Below, in pieces: positions 7,868-16,103 of a DNA stretch of 64,000 nucleotides (its first letter is position 1; each line of letters begins with the position of its first letter). Below the pieces are notes generated by a model, which did not search any database, was not told the origin of the DNA, and was given only the letters and a program-made list of their open reading frames with translations. A program made the position numbers and the translations under genes. Origin of the DNA: JAVVHH01 sp965199665 (GTDB lineage: Bacteria; Pseudomonadota; Alphaproteobacteria; Acetobacterales; Acetobacteraceae); NCBI GenBank assembly GCA_965199665.1, contig OZ241208.1:2914001-2978000 (forward strand). The letters are read 5' to 3'.

Positions 7868-10800
7868 ATGACCAAACGCATGCTGATCGACAGCACCAAC
7901 GCGGAAGAAACCCGCGTGGTGGTGCTGGACGGTAACCGCCTCGACGAATTCGACCTCGAGACCTCCACCAAGCACCAGCTCAAAGGCAACATCTACCTCG
8001 CCAAAGTCGTCCGCGTCGAACCGAGCCTGCAGGCCGCGTTCGTCGAATACGGCGGCAACCGGCACGGCTTCCTGGCCTTTGGCGAAATCCACCCCGACTA
8101 CTACCAAATCCCGGTCGCCGACCGGAAGCGGCTGCTCGAGGCCCAGGAGCAGGAGGCCATCGAAGACGAGGAGGCCGAGGACCGCGCCGCTGCTGCGCAG
8201 GACCGCCGCGGCGACGATGCCGGCGCGACGTCCGCCGCCGCCGAGCCCACCGCCGACCCGGCCACGCTGACCGCCGCGAGCAACGATCACCCGACGGAGG
8301 TGATGTCCGACGCTACCGACTTGGCGAGCCCGATCCCGACGAGCGCGAGCGACACGTCCGACCGCGACTCCGAAACCGACCGATCTGTCGGCGACACGGC
8401 TGCCAACGACGAGGCCGGCATCGATCCCGTGCCGCCCGCCGAGCGGGTCGAGATGGCGCAGCCGATGGAGATGGCAGCCGACATCGTGGTGGCGCCGGAA
8501 GAGGCCGCGGCCCTGTTCCCAGATAGCGACGATTCGGACGCGGCCCCGCCCCTGCCTTCCGCCCTGTCCGTCGCCGATGCGGAGACCGACGACGCCGAGC
8601 CGGACGGCCCGGCGCCCGAGCAGCTCGGCGGCGAGAACGACACGGAAGACCAAGCCCGGCGTGCCACGCCGCGCTTCCTGCGCCACTACAAGATCCAGGA
8701 AGTGATCCGCCGCCGGCAGATCCTGCTGATCCAGGTCGTGAAGGAAGAGCGCGGCAGCAAGGGCGCCGCGCTGACCACCTACATCTCACTGGCCGGCCGG
8801 TTCTCCGTGCTGATGCCGAACTCGCCGCGGGGCGGCGGCATCTCGCGCAAGATCACCTCCGCGTCCGACCGCCGCCGTCTGAAGGAAGTCACCGCCGAGC
8901 TCGACCTGCCGCGCGGCATGGGGCTGATCGTGCGCACCGCCGGCGCCAACCGGCCGAAGCCGGAGATCCTGCGCGACTGCGAATACCTCCTCAACCAGTG
9001 GGACCAGATCCGTGAGCTGACCATGAAGAGCATGGCGCCGGCGCTGATCTACGAGGAGGCGAGCCTCATCAAGCGCGCCATCCGCGACGTGTATTCCCGC
9101 GACGTGGACGACATCCTGGTCGATGGCGAGGCGGGCTGGCGGGCGGCGCGCGACTTCATGCGCATGCTGATGCCGACCCATGCGCGCAAGGTGCAGCTCT
9201 GGAAGGAGCCGCAGCCGCTGTTCGCCAAGGCGCAGGTGGAGCAGCAGCTCGAGCAGATGCTGCAGCCGACGGTGCAGCTGCGGTCCGGCGGTTACCTGGT
9301 GATCAACCAGACGGAGGCGCTGGTCGCCATCGACGTCAACTCCGGCCGGTCCACGCGGGAGCGCGGGATCGAGGAAACGGCGCTGCGGACCAATCTGGAG
9401 GCGGCCGAGGAGGCGGCGCGGCAGTTGCGGCTGCGCGACCTCGCCGGGCTGATCGTGATCGACTTCATCGACATGGAGAGCCGGCGCAACGTCGCCGCCG
9501 TCGAGCGCAAGCTGAAGGACGCGCTCAAGCACGACCGGGCGCGCATCCAGGTCGGCGGCATCAGCCATTTCGGCCTGCTCGAGATGAGCCGGCAGCGGCT
9601 GCGCCCCTCGCTGACCGAAACCAACTTCGTCGTTTGCGCGCATTGCGGCGGCACCGGGCACGTGCGGAGCACGGAAAGCGCGGCGCTGGTGGCGTTGCGC
9701 GCGATCGAGGACGAGGGCGGCCGCCGCCGCGCCGCCGAGATCCAGGTGACCATCAACGGCGCCACCGCGATCTACATCCTCAACCACAAGCGGCAGCGGC
9801 TGACGGAGATCGAGGCGCGCTACGGCATGCTGGTGTCGTTCGTCGCCGACGAGACGCTGATGCCACCGCAGCTCAAGATCGAGAAGATCCGGGCGCAGAC
9901 CGCGTCGGACGCGCCGCCACCGATCCAGCAGCTCGCCCCGCCGGAGCCGTTTGAGGATCCGGACGAGATCGAGCCGGAGATGGACGCCGACGAGACGGAG
10001 GACGCCGAGGACGAGGCCGGCACTGCCGTCGTGGCCGAGGGCGACACGGCGGAGAACGGCGATCGTCGCGGCCGTCGTCGCCGGCGCCGCCGGGGTGGAC
10101 GGCGCGAGGATGGACGCGACGAGGGCGCGGCGGCGGGAGCCGGCGCGGACCACTCGGAAGCCGACGAGAGCGAGGCGGACGGTGAAACCGGTCCGGCGGC
10201 CGACGACCGCGCGCCGGACGTCGATGCCGTGAGCGGTGAGGCGGAGGTCAGCGCGGACGGCGCCGAAGAGACGGTGGCCGACGGCTCCGGCACCGAGGGT
10301 GCCGATGCGGAAGAGGGCGAGCGGCGCCGCCGCGGACGCCGTGGTGGCCGTCGTCGTCGCCGCGACGGCAGCGAGGCCGCGCCGACCGCGGCCAGCACCG
10401 CCGAGGAGCCGGACAGCGAGCCGGCCGCGCCGGTGGCCAACGTGTATGTCGGTCCGACGCCGGCCGACCCGTTCGCCGGGGCGAGCGCGTTCGACATCTT
10501 CGACGCCATCGAGCAGGCCGAGGAGCAGCGGTTGACCCAGCCGCGCACCGTCGCCGCGGCATCGGCGCTCGACATGGACCGGGATCTTGTGCGCGAGCCC
10601 GCCCCCGAGGCGGACGATGCCGATGAGGCTCCGGCCGCAATCGGAGAGCCGGAGCCGGCCATCGACATGACGATGCCCGCGGCCGACCCGGTGCCGCCCG
10701 CCGACGTGCCGTCGCGAGCGTCCGAGCTGATGGCGGAAACGGCGCCCGTCGCCGAGGCCGCCGCACAGCCGGAGCCCGCGGCCATGGCGCCGGAACCGGA

Positions 10801-10936
10801 GCCTCAGCCGGCTCCCCTTCCCCAGCCCGAGCCCGTGGCGGCAGCCGCGGAGCCCGTCGCGGGACCGGCGGTCCAGCCGATCGTGATCGGCGACGCGGCC
10901 CCGGGCGAGAAGAAGCGGGGGTGGTGGCGGCGCTGA
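7868..10936 (+). CDS. rne: Ribonuclease E
   Basis: This 1022-residue endoribonuclease is the scaffold of the RNA degradosome. Its N-terminus (KRMLIDSTNAEETRVVV) leads into the S1 domain, which is split by an acidic Ala/Asp/Glu-rich insertion at about 95-268. The second S1 half and 5'-sensor follow (YKIQEVIRRRQ onward). Catalytic metal-binding Asp residues are in VAIDVNSG (Asp489) and VIDFIDM (about 531-537); the Zn-link is CAHC (Cys590, Cys593). Residues after about 690 are low-complexity with Arg-rich clusters (RRGRRRRRRR) and an acidic Pro/Ala tail, the usual RNA- and partner-binding region. A long structured leader precedes it. Confidence 0.96.
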   Translation: MTKRMLIDSTNAEETRVVVLDGNRLDEFDLETSTKHQLKGNIYLAKVVRVEPSLQAAFVEYGGNRHGFLAFGEIHPDYYQIPVADRKRLLEAQEQEAIEDEEAEDRAAAAQDRRGDDAGATSAAAEPTADPATLTAASNDHPTEVMSDATDLASPIPTSASDTSDRDSETDRSVGDTAANDEAGIDPVPPAERVEMAQPMEMAADIVVAPEEAAALFPDSDDSDAAPPLPSALSVADAETDDAEPDGPAPEQLGGENDTEDQARRATPRFLRHYKIQEVIRRRQILLIQVVKEERGSKGAALTTYISLAGRFSVLMPNSPRGGGISRKITSASDRRRLKEVTAELDLPRGMGLIVRTAGANRPKPEILRDCEYLLNQWDQIRELTMKSMAPALIYEEASLIKRAIRDVYSRDVDDILVDGEAGWRAARDFMRMLMPTHARKVQLWKEPQPLFAKAQVEQQLEQMLQPTVQLRSGGYLVINQTEALVAIDVNSGRSTRERGIEETALRTNLEAAEEAARQLRLRDLAGLIVIDFIDMESRRNVAAVERKLKDALKHDRARIQVGGISHFGLLEMSRQRLRPSLTETNFVVCAHCGGTGHVRSTESAALVALRAIEDEGGRRRAAEIQVTINGATAIYILNHKRQRLTEIEARYGMLVSFVADETLMPPQLKIEKIRAQTASDAPPPIQQLAPPEPFEDPDEIEPEMDADETEDAEDEAGTAVVAEGDTAENGDRRGRRRRRRRGGRREDGRDEGAAAGAGADHSEADESEADGETGPAADDRAPDVDAVSGEAEVSADGAEETVADGSGTEGADAEEGERRRRGRRGGRRRRRDGSEAAPTAASTAEEPDSEPAAPVANVYVGPTPADPFAGASAFDIFDAIEQAEEQRLTQPRTVAAASALDMDRDLVREPAPEADDADEAPAAIGEPEPAIDMTMPAADPVPPADVPSRASELMAETAPVAEAAAQPEPAAMAPEPEPQPAPLPQPEPVAAAAEPVAGPAVQPIVIGDAAPGEKKRGWWRR

Positions 10937-10965
10937 GCGGCCGCGACCGGCGGGGGCTGGCGCGC

Positions 10966-11790
10966 ATGCGTCGCTCCGCGGTCCGGCCGGCGCTGGCCGT
11001 CCTGCTGCCGGCGCTGGCCGCCGGGTGCGCCGCGCCCCGGCCCGGCCCGGCGGCGTCCAGCCAGGGCATCCAGCTCGGCCTGGCGGCGCCGGATCCGCAA
11101 GTGCCGGATTACGCCCGCCTTCCGTTTGAACCGTTCTCGCGCGAGAACGCGGTCGCCATCGCGCTGCGCGAGTGGCGCGCCTGGGGCATGCAGGTCAACG
11201 ACGCGCCGCCCGGCCCGGACCTGCCCGTCGACGTTCGCGAGGACCGGCAGGCCGGCATGTGGCAGCGCGTCGGCGACTATTGGTGGGTGGGGCAGAACGG
11301 CTATTCGGAGAGCAGCGGCTGGACCGGCAAGTACTCCGGCAACGGCACAGAATATCGCAGCGCCCCGCCGGCCTGGTCGGCCGCGTTCATCTCCTACCTG
11401 ATGCGGTCCGCCGGCGCGGGCGAGCGCTTCCCCTACTCGCCGCTGCACGCGACCTACATCAACGCCGCCGCGAACGGGAACCCAATCCTGTCCGCTCAGC
11501 CGCCCGAGGGCTACGCACCCCAGCGCGGCGACCTCATCTGCTTCGGCCGCCGCGGGGCGCAGAACCTGCGCTTCACCGACCTGCCGACCTCCAGCTTCTT
11601 CGCCCATTGCGACATGGTCGTCGGCGCCACCCCCGACCAACTCAGCGTGGTCGGCGGCAATGTCTCCGCCGGCGTCACGATGAAACACATCCCGGTCAGC
11701 GCCGCCGGCACCCTGGCGACGCCCGACGGCCTGGTGATCGACGATCGCTATCCGTGGTTCGTGGTCCTCCGCGTCACCTACGACCAGTGA
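10966..11790 (+). CDS. DUF2272 lipoprotein, possible CHAP/NlpC-like fold
   Basis: I chose ATG 10966, 29 bp after rne, because it gives a lipoprotein signal ending in LAAGC (Cys21); a GTG at 10921 would overlap rne. The 274-residue product matches the DUF2272 pattern: EWRAWG (about 69-74), a Trp-rich GDYWWVGQNG, PPAWSAAFISYLMRSAG (about 134-150), a GDLICF turn (188-193), AHCDMVVG (213-220) and VVGGNVSAGV (228-237). The order W-x-AAF, GD-hydrophobic, H-x-x-hydrophobic-VG, GGN resembles CHAP/NlpC amidases, but Ser138 sits where the nucleophilic Cys is expected. The similarity is my inference. It would be anchored in the outer or inner membrane facing the periplasm. Confidence 0.8.
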   Translation: MRRSAVRPALAVLLPALAAGCAAPRPGPAASSQGIQLGLAAPDPQVPDYARLPFEPFSRENAVAIALREWRAWGMQVNDAPPGPDLPVDVREDRQAGMWQRVGDYWWVGQNGYSESSGWTGKYSGNGTEYRSAPPAWSAAFISYLMRSAGAGERFPYSPLHATYINAAANGNPILSAQPPEGYAPQRGDLICFGRRGAQNLRFTDLPTSSFFAHCDMVVGATPDQLSVVGGNVSAGVTMKHIPVSAAGTLATPDGLVIDDRYPWFVVLRVTYDQ

Positions 11791-11797
11791 CGGCGGT

Positions 11798-13006
11798 TCA
11801 GATCGGCAGAAAGGAACGCAGCGGGCCGCCCGTGTAGAGCCGGGCCTCGACACCGCAGGCGTCAGCAGCCTGGAGGTCGGTCGGCTGATCGCCGATCAGA
11901 AAGCAGCGGGCCGGGTCGAGCGACCAGGCGGCGATCAGCTCCTGCAGCATGCCGGGGCCGGGCTTGCGACGGGGATCGACCCGGCGATACGCCTCCAGCG
12001 GCGCCTCCGGATGGGTCGGGCAGAAGCGGAGGTCGTCCACGTTGCCGCCACCGGCGCGAATGTGGTCGATCATCCAGGCGGAGAGCGCGGCGAACTGGGC
12101 TTCGTCGTATTTGCCGCGGGCGATGCCGGATTGATTGGTGACGACGAAGACGTGCCAGCCAGCATCGGCGGCGGCGCGCATGGCCTCCACCGCGCCGGGG
12201 ATCCACTCGAACCGCTCCCGTTCGCCGACCCAGCCGCCATCGTGGTTGATGACACCGTCGCGGTCCAGGAACAGGGCGCGGCGGTGCAGCCGTTCCGGCA
12301 ACTCGGTCTGCGCGCGCTCGAGGTCGGCGGGGATGCCGATGTCGATGAAGTAGCCGTCGCCCACCGTGCCGCGCACCGACCCGGCGGCCGCCAGCGCCGG
12401 CAGCACCTCGCGCTCCAGCGAGCAGGGGTCGCTCACGTGGTCGAGCACGGTGCGGCGAAGGAGATAGAAGCCGGCATTGGCCAGGCCGGGCTGGCCGGCG
12501 ACGAGCGGGCGCTCGCGAAACGCCGTCACGCGGTCACCGTCCAGCTCGGCCACGCCGGCGCGGCTGGCATCCGGCAACTGGCGCAGCACCATGCGGGCGA
12601 CGACCTCCTCGCCGTCATCGGCCGCGTCGGCCAGGAGGCGGGCCAGGTTGAAGTCGAGCCAGGAATCGCCGTTGCAGAGCAGGAAGCGGTCGGCCAGGTG
12701 CGCGCGCGCCTGGCAGAGTGCGCCGCCCGTGCCCGCCCTGCCCTGCTCGGGGCAGCACACGAGCCGCATCGGCTTGGGCAGGCTCGCAGCGAGCTCGGGC
12801 AGCATGCGCTCGACCTCGTCGGCGAGGTAGCCGGTGAGCAGCAGCGTTTCCTCGATGCCGAAGCGACAGAGTTCGCGCAGCACCCAGGCGAGGAACGGCC
12901 GGTCGCCGCAGGGCAGCAGCGGCTTGGGCGTATTGGCCGTCAGCGCGCCGAGCCGGGTGCCGAGGCCGCCGACGAGGATTGCGGCCTGCTTGACGGTGAC
13001 TGACAT
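11798..13006 (-). CDS. Bifunctional heptose-1-phosphate nucleotidyltransferase / heptose bisphosphate phosphatase
   Basis: This 402-residue fusion has two parts. Residues 1 to about 230 are a sugar-nucleotide transferase with the GGLGTRLG signature (residues 13-20) and KPLLP, resembling HddC-type enzymes. Residues about 235-402 are a HAD phosphatase of the HisB/GmhB family (LFLDRDGVINHD, VVTNQSGIARG, RRKPGPGM, FLIGDQPTDLQAA). It would dephosphorylate heptose 1,7-bisphosphate and activate heptose 1-phosphate for LPS or surface glycans. It follows gmhA by 60 bp on the same strand. Whether the donor is ADP- or GDP-heptose cannot be told, and the heptose-7-phosphate kinase is not in the window. 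Confidence 0.88.
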   Translation of the reverse strand: MSVTVKQAAILVGGLGTRLGALTANTPKPLLPCGDRPFLAWVLRELCRFGIEETLLLTGYLADEVERMLPELAASLPKPMRLVCCPEQGRAGTGGALCQARAHLADRFLLCNGDSWLDFNLARLLADAADDGEEVVARMVLRQLPDASRAGVAELDGDRVTAFRERPLVAGQPGLANAGFYLLRRTVLDHVSDPCSLEREVLPALAAAGSVRGTVGDGYFIDIGIPADLERAQTELPERLHRRALFLDRDGVINHDGGWVGERERFEWIPGAVEAMRAAADAGWHVFVVTNQSGIARGKYDEAQFAALSAWMIDHIRAGGGNVDDLRFCPTHPEAPLEAYRRVDPRRKPGPGMLQELIAAWSLDPARCFLIGDQPTDLQAADACGVEARLYTGGPLRSFLPI

Positions 13007-13066
13007 GCGCGCTCCCTTTCCGCCCTCGACCTGCTCCCCCTCCCGCCCGCGGGAGAGAATGCGGGC

Positions 13067-13645
13067 TCAGCCCTGCGGGAACATCGCCCGCTCGACCAGG
13101 GCGCACACGATGTGCGCGGCCGTGATGTGCACCTGCTGGATGATCGCCGTCTTGGTGGAGGGCGCGGCGAGCACCGTGGAGCAATGGTCGCGCATCGGGC
13201 CGGGGGTCGCGCCGGCGAAGGCGAAGCAGATCACACCCTTGCTCTTGGCCGCCTCGAAGGCGCGCAGCACGTTCTTGGAGGTGCCGGACGTCGAGATGCC
13301 GAGCAGGATGTCGCCCTCCTGGCCGAGCCCGAGCACCTGCCGCTCGAACACCTTTTCGTAGCCGTAATCGTTGCCGATCGCGGTGAGGTTGGAGCTGTCG
13401 GTGGTCAGCGCCAGCGCGGGCAGCGGTGCGCGGTCGAACATCAGACGGGAAACGAACTCGGCCGCGATGTGCTGGCTGTCGGCGGCACTGCCGCCGTTGC
13501 CGCAGATCATCAGCTTGTTGCCGGCGCGGAAGCGCTCCACGATCGTATCGGCCATCTCCACCATGACCCGGCGGTGATCCGCCCCGTCGCGAAACGCGAC
13601 AAAGGCATCAACGGTCTCGTCGAGGAAGCCGGGCAAGAAATCCAT
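13067..13645 (-). CDS. gmhA: Sedoheptulose 7-phosphate isomerase
   Basis: With the ATG at 13645 the product is 192 residues, exactly the usual GmhA length; an in-frame extension upstream lacks family similarity. The SIS-domain features are present: the GNGGSAADSQHIAAEF phosphate-binding segment, TTDSSNLTAIGNDY, the GISTSGTSKNV loop and the C-terminal QQVHITAAHIVC helix with metal/catalytic His and Gln. It converts sedoheptulose 7-phosphate to D-glycero-D-manno-heptose 7-phosphate, the first committed heptose step, and lies just before the fused transferase-phosphatase of the same pathway. Confidence 0.95.
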   Translation of the reverse strand: MDFLPGFLDETVDAFVAFRDGADHRRVMVEMADTIVERFRAGNKLMICGNGGSAADSQHIAAEFVSRLMFDRAPLPALALTTDSSNLTAIGNDYGYEKVFERQVLGLGQEGDILLGISTSGTSKNVLRAFEAAKSKGVICFAFAGATPGPMRDHCSTVLAAPSTKTAIIQQVHITAAHIVCALVERAMFPQG

Positions 13646-13737
13646 GGCCGCTCTATGCCAGGAACGGCCGGCGGGGGGAACTAGCCTTCGGCGGCGGTTG
13701 CGAATAGGAGAAGACCTGCAACCACGCTCCAAGGACG

Positions 13738-14943
13738 ATGCGCGATCTCCTGTTCCTGACCCAGCGCATCCCCTTTCCGCCCATCAAGGGCGAGAAGATC
13801 CGCCCCCTGCAGATCCTGCGGCACCTGCGCGAGCGCTACCGGGTGCATCTCGGCTGCCTGGTCGACGACCCCGACGACCAGCAGCACGAGGCCACCGTGG
13901 CCGCCCTGTGCGCCTCGTCCCATTTCGCGCGGCTGGACCGCCAGCGGGCGAAGCTGTTGTGCCTGACCGGGCTGCTGACCGGCGACCCGCTGAGCGTGAC
14001 GTTCTATCGCGACAGCGGCCTGGCGGCGTGGACGCGGCGCGTGCTGGCCGAGATCAAACCGCAGGCGATCTTCATCTGCTCGTCCAACATGGCGCCCTAC
14101 GTACTCGGGCGGGCCGGGCGCAACGCGGTCACGCTGTGCGACCTGGCGGACGTCGACTCGGAAAAATGGCGCGCCTATGCCGAGAGCGGGTCCGGCCCGA
14201 TGCGATGGGTGCATCGGCGGGAATGGCGCCGGGTCGCGGCGCTGGAGGGGCGGATCGCGCGGGAGCTGGACTGGAGCACCTTCGTCTCCGCCGAGGAGGC
14301 GGCGCTGTTCCGGCGGCAGCGCCCGGCGGAGGCGGCCAAGATCCGCGCGGTGCCGAGCGGGGTCGACTTCGCCTATTTCGACCCGGCGATCCCGCACGAG
14401 CCGCCCTTCGCCACCGACCGCCTCAACTTCGTCTTCACCGGGACGATGGATTATCCGCCCAATGTCGACGCCGTGCGCTGGTTCGCGACGGAGATCCTGC
14501 CCCTCATCCGCCGCAGCGGCGCGGCGGATTTCCACATCGTGGGCTCCAGCCCGTCGGTCGAGGTGCGGGCGCTGGAGGGGAACGGGGTGTTCGTGACCGG
14601 GCGCGTGCCGGACGTGCGGCCCTTCGTGCAGCACGCGACCGCGGCGGTGGCGCCGATGCGGATCGCGCGCGGCATCCAGAACAAGGTGCTGGAGGCGATG
14701 GCGATGGGCCGCCCGGTGGTGGTCACGCCCGACGCGCTGGAGGGGATCGAGGCGACGCCGGGTCGCGAGCTGCTGCTCGGTGCGGATGCGCCGGCCTTTG
14801 CAGCGCGCTGTCTGGAGGCGGCGCAACCGGAGGCGGCGGCGATCGGCGCGGCGGCCCGGGCGCTGATCGAGCGATCCTACAGCTGGGCCGGGCGGCTGCG
14901 CGGTTTCGACGCCCTGTTGGGAGACGCCGCAGCGCCGCGTTGA
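13738..14943 (+). CDS. Glycosyltransferase family 4, PEP-CTERM/EpsH1-associated type
   Basis: This 401-residue cytosolic GT-B enzyme starts with RDLLFLTQRIPFPPIKGEKI, the N-terminal signature of the TIGR03087-type sugar transferases, where the Lys-Gly-x-Lys-Ile-Arg loop replaces the common G-G loop. The C-terminal Rossmann half contains VFTGTMDYPPNVDA and a VAPMRIARGIQNKVLEAMAMGRPVV donor-site stretch (about 302-326). It has a good ribosome-binding site (AAGGA) and diverges from gmhA, so it probably acts on a surface polysaccharide. No PEP-CTERM or exosortase gene is in the window, so the exact glycan is unknown. Confidence 0.85.
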   Translation: MRDLLFLTQRIPFPPIKGEKIRPLQILRHLRERYRVHLGCLVDDPDDQQHEATVAALCASSHFARLDRQRAKLLCLTGLLTGDPLSVTFYRDSGLAAWTRRVLAEIKPQAIFICSSNMAPYVLGRAGRNAVTLCDLADVDSEKWRAYAESGSGPMRWVHRREWRRVAALEGRIARELDWSTFVSAEEAALFRRQRPAEAAKIRAVPSGVDFAYFDPAIPHEPPFATDRLNFVFTGTMDYPPNVDAVRWFATEILPLIRRSGAADFHIVGSSPSVEVRALEGNGVFVTGRVPDVRPFVQHATAAVAPMRIARGIQNKVLEAMAMGRPVVVTPDALEGIEATPGRELLLGADAPAFAARCLEAAQPEAAAIGAAARALIERSYSWAGRLRGFDALLGDAAAPR

Positions 14944-15000
14944 TTCCGCCGAGGCCGTGGCCCACAGTAGGGGCAACGATAAATCGGGGGAAACGCGGTC

Positions 15001-16059
15001 ATGACGATCTCGCGGAGAAACATCCTGCAGGCCGGGACGGGCGCTGTGCTGGTCGCCGCCGCCGGCGGGCGCGCGGTGGCGCAGGCTACGGCGGGCAAGG
15101 CGACCGACCTCCAACCGATCTACGAGGCGGCGAAGAAGGAAGGCCAGTGCACCTGGTACGCCGGTTACCTCGATCAGACCATCTGCGCGCGGATCGGCAA
15201 CGCCTTCAGCCAGAAATATCCGGGCATCACCGTCAACGCCACCAAGACCACGTCGCAGGTCGCGTTCCAGCGCCTGCTGCAGGACATGAAGGGCGGGCGG
15301 ATCGAGAGCGACGTGTTCAGCTCGACCGACATCAGCCACGTGCAGTACCTGCAGACCAAGGGCCTGCTGGTCCATTTCGACCCGCCCAATGCCGCCGGCA
15401 TGATCCCGAGCCTGCGCGACCTCGATCCCAAGGGCGACTACTTCCCCGGTTGGGTGGGCGTCGCCGCGATCGCCTACAACACGGGCAAGGTGTCCGCCGC
15501 GGACTCGCCCAAGGACTGGCCGGACCTGGCCGCCCCGCAATGGAAGGACAAGGTCACCTTCGGCAGCCCGATCTACAGCGGCTTGGTCGGCAACTGGACC
15601 GTGGCGATGGTGGAGAAATACGGCTGGGACTACTTCACCAAGCTCAACGAACTGAACCCGCTGATCGGCCGCTCGATCGACGACGCCATCACCGTGCTGA
15701 ACTCGGGCGAGCGGGTGGTCGGGCTGGTCAGCGTCGCCTCCGTGCTGCGCAACGCGGCCAAGGGCAACCCGCTGGCGGTCAACTACCCGGCCGGGGGCAC
15801 GGTGGTGGTCCCGTCGCCCACGGCGATCATCAAGGGCTCGCGCAGCCCCAACGCGGCCAAGCTGTTCCTCGATTTCACCTGCGGGCCGGAATACTCCGCC
15901 ATCCTGGCCGAGGAGTTCGAGCAGCCGTTGCGGCCGGACGTGCCGCCCGCCAAAGGCGCCAAGTCGCTGGCCGACCTGACCACCTTGTCGCCCACGCTGG
16001 CGCAGATGGAGAAGATCCTGCCGGCCAACAAGGACAAGTGGAAGCAGACGTTCAGTTGA
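15001..16059 (+). CDS. Periplasmic solute-binding protein, iron(III)/AfuA-FbpA-like ABC family
   Basis: The 352-residue product begins with a Tat-type signal (SRRNILQAGTGAVLVAAA, cleavage near GRAVAQA). The mature part follows the family 1 binding-protein fold: YEAAKKEGQCTWYAG at the start, YPGITV, a central VGVAAIAYNTGKV and the hinge region PTAIIKGSRSPNAAKLFLDF near the C-terminus. Such proteins bind ferric iron or small anions such as phosphonates. The twin Tyr pair of classical FbpA is not evident, so the ligand is open. A strong Shine-Dalgarno (GGGGGAA) precedes it and the fused permease follows after 31 bp. Confidence 0.88.
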   Translation: MTISRRNILQAGTGAVLVAAAGGRAVAQATAGKATDLQPIYEAAKKEGQCTWYAGYLDQTICARIGNAFSQKYPGITVNATKTTSQVAFQRLLQDMKGGRIESDVFSSTDISHVQYLQTKGLLVHFDPPNAAGMIPSLRDLDPKGDYFPGWVGVAAIAYNTGKVSAADSPKDWPDLAAPQWKDKVTFGSPIYSGLVGNWTVAMVEKYGWDYFTKLNELNPLIGRSIDDAITVLNSGERVVGLVSVASVLRNAAKGNPLAVNYPAGGTVVVPSPTAIIKGSRSPNAAKLFLDFTCGPEYSAILAEEFEQPLRPDVPPAKGAKSLADLTTLSPTLAQMEKILPANKDKWKQTFS

Positions 16060-16103
16060 GCCATGAACCCGGTCGAGTTCGATTGAGCCGATGAACTCGG
16101 TCG
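16056..16103 (+). repeat. Imperfect tandem duplication spanning the SBP stop and permease start
   Basis: TTGAGCCATGAACCCGGTCG (16056-16075) is repeated 27 bp later as TTGAGCCGATGAACTCGGTCG-like sequence (16083-16103). The first copy carries the stop of the binding-protein gene and an ATG opening a 7-codon frame (MNPVEFD, 16063-16086). The second copy carries the permease ATG at 16091. It may be a recent slippage duplication or a coupling mini-leader. Confidence 0.7.

Noticed and set aside
8786..10153. A 455-codon minus-strand frame antisense to rne
   Set aside because: It mirrors the RNase E catalytic core, which has intact motifs in the other strand.
10010..10420. Arg- and Ala-rich repeats in rne as a separate repeat or mobile feature
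   Set aside because: They are codon-level low complexity of the RNase E tail, in frame and normal for the family.
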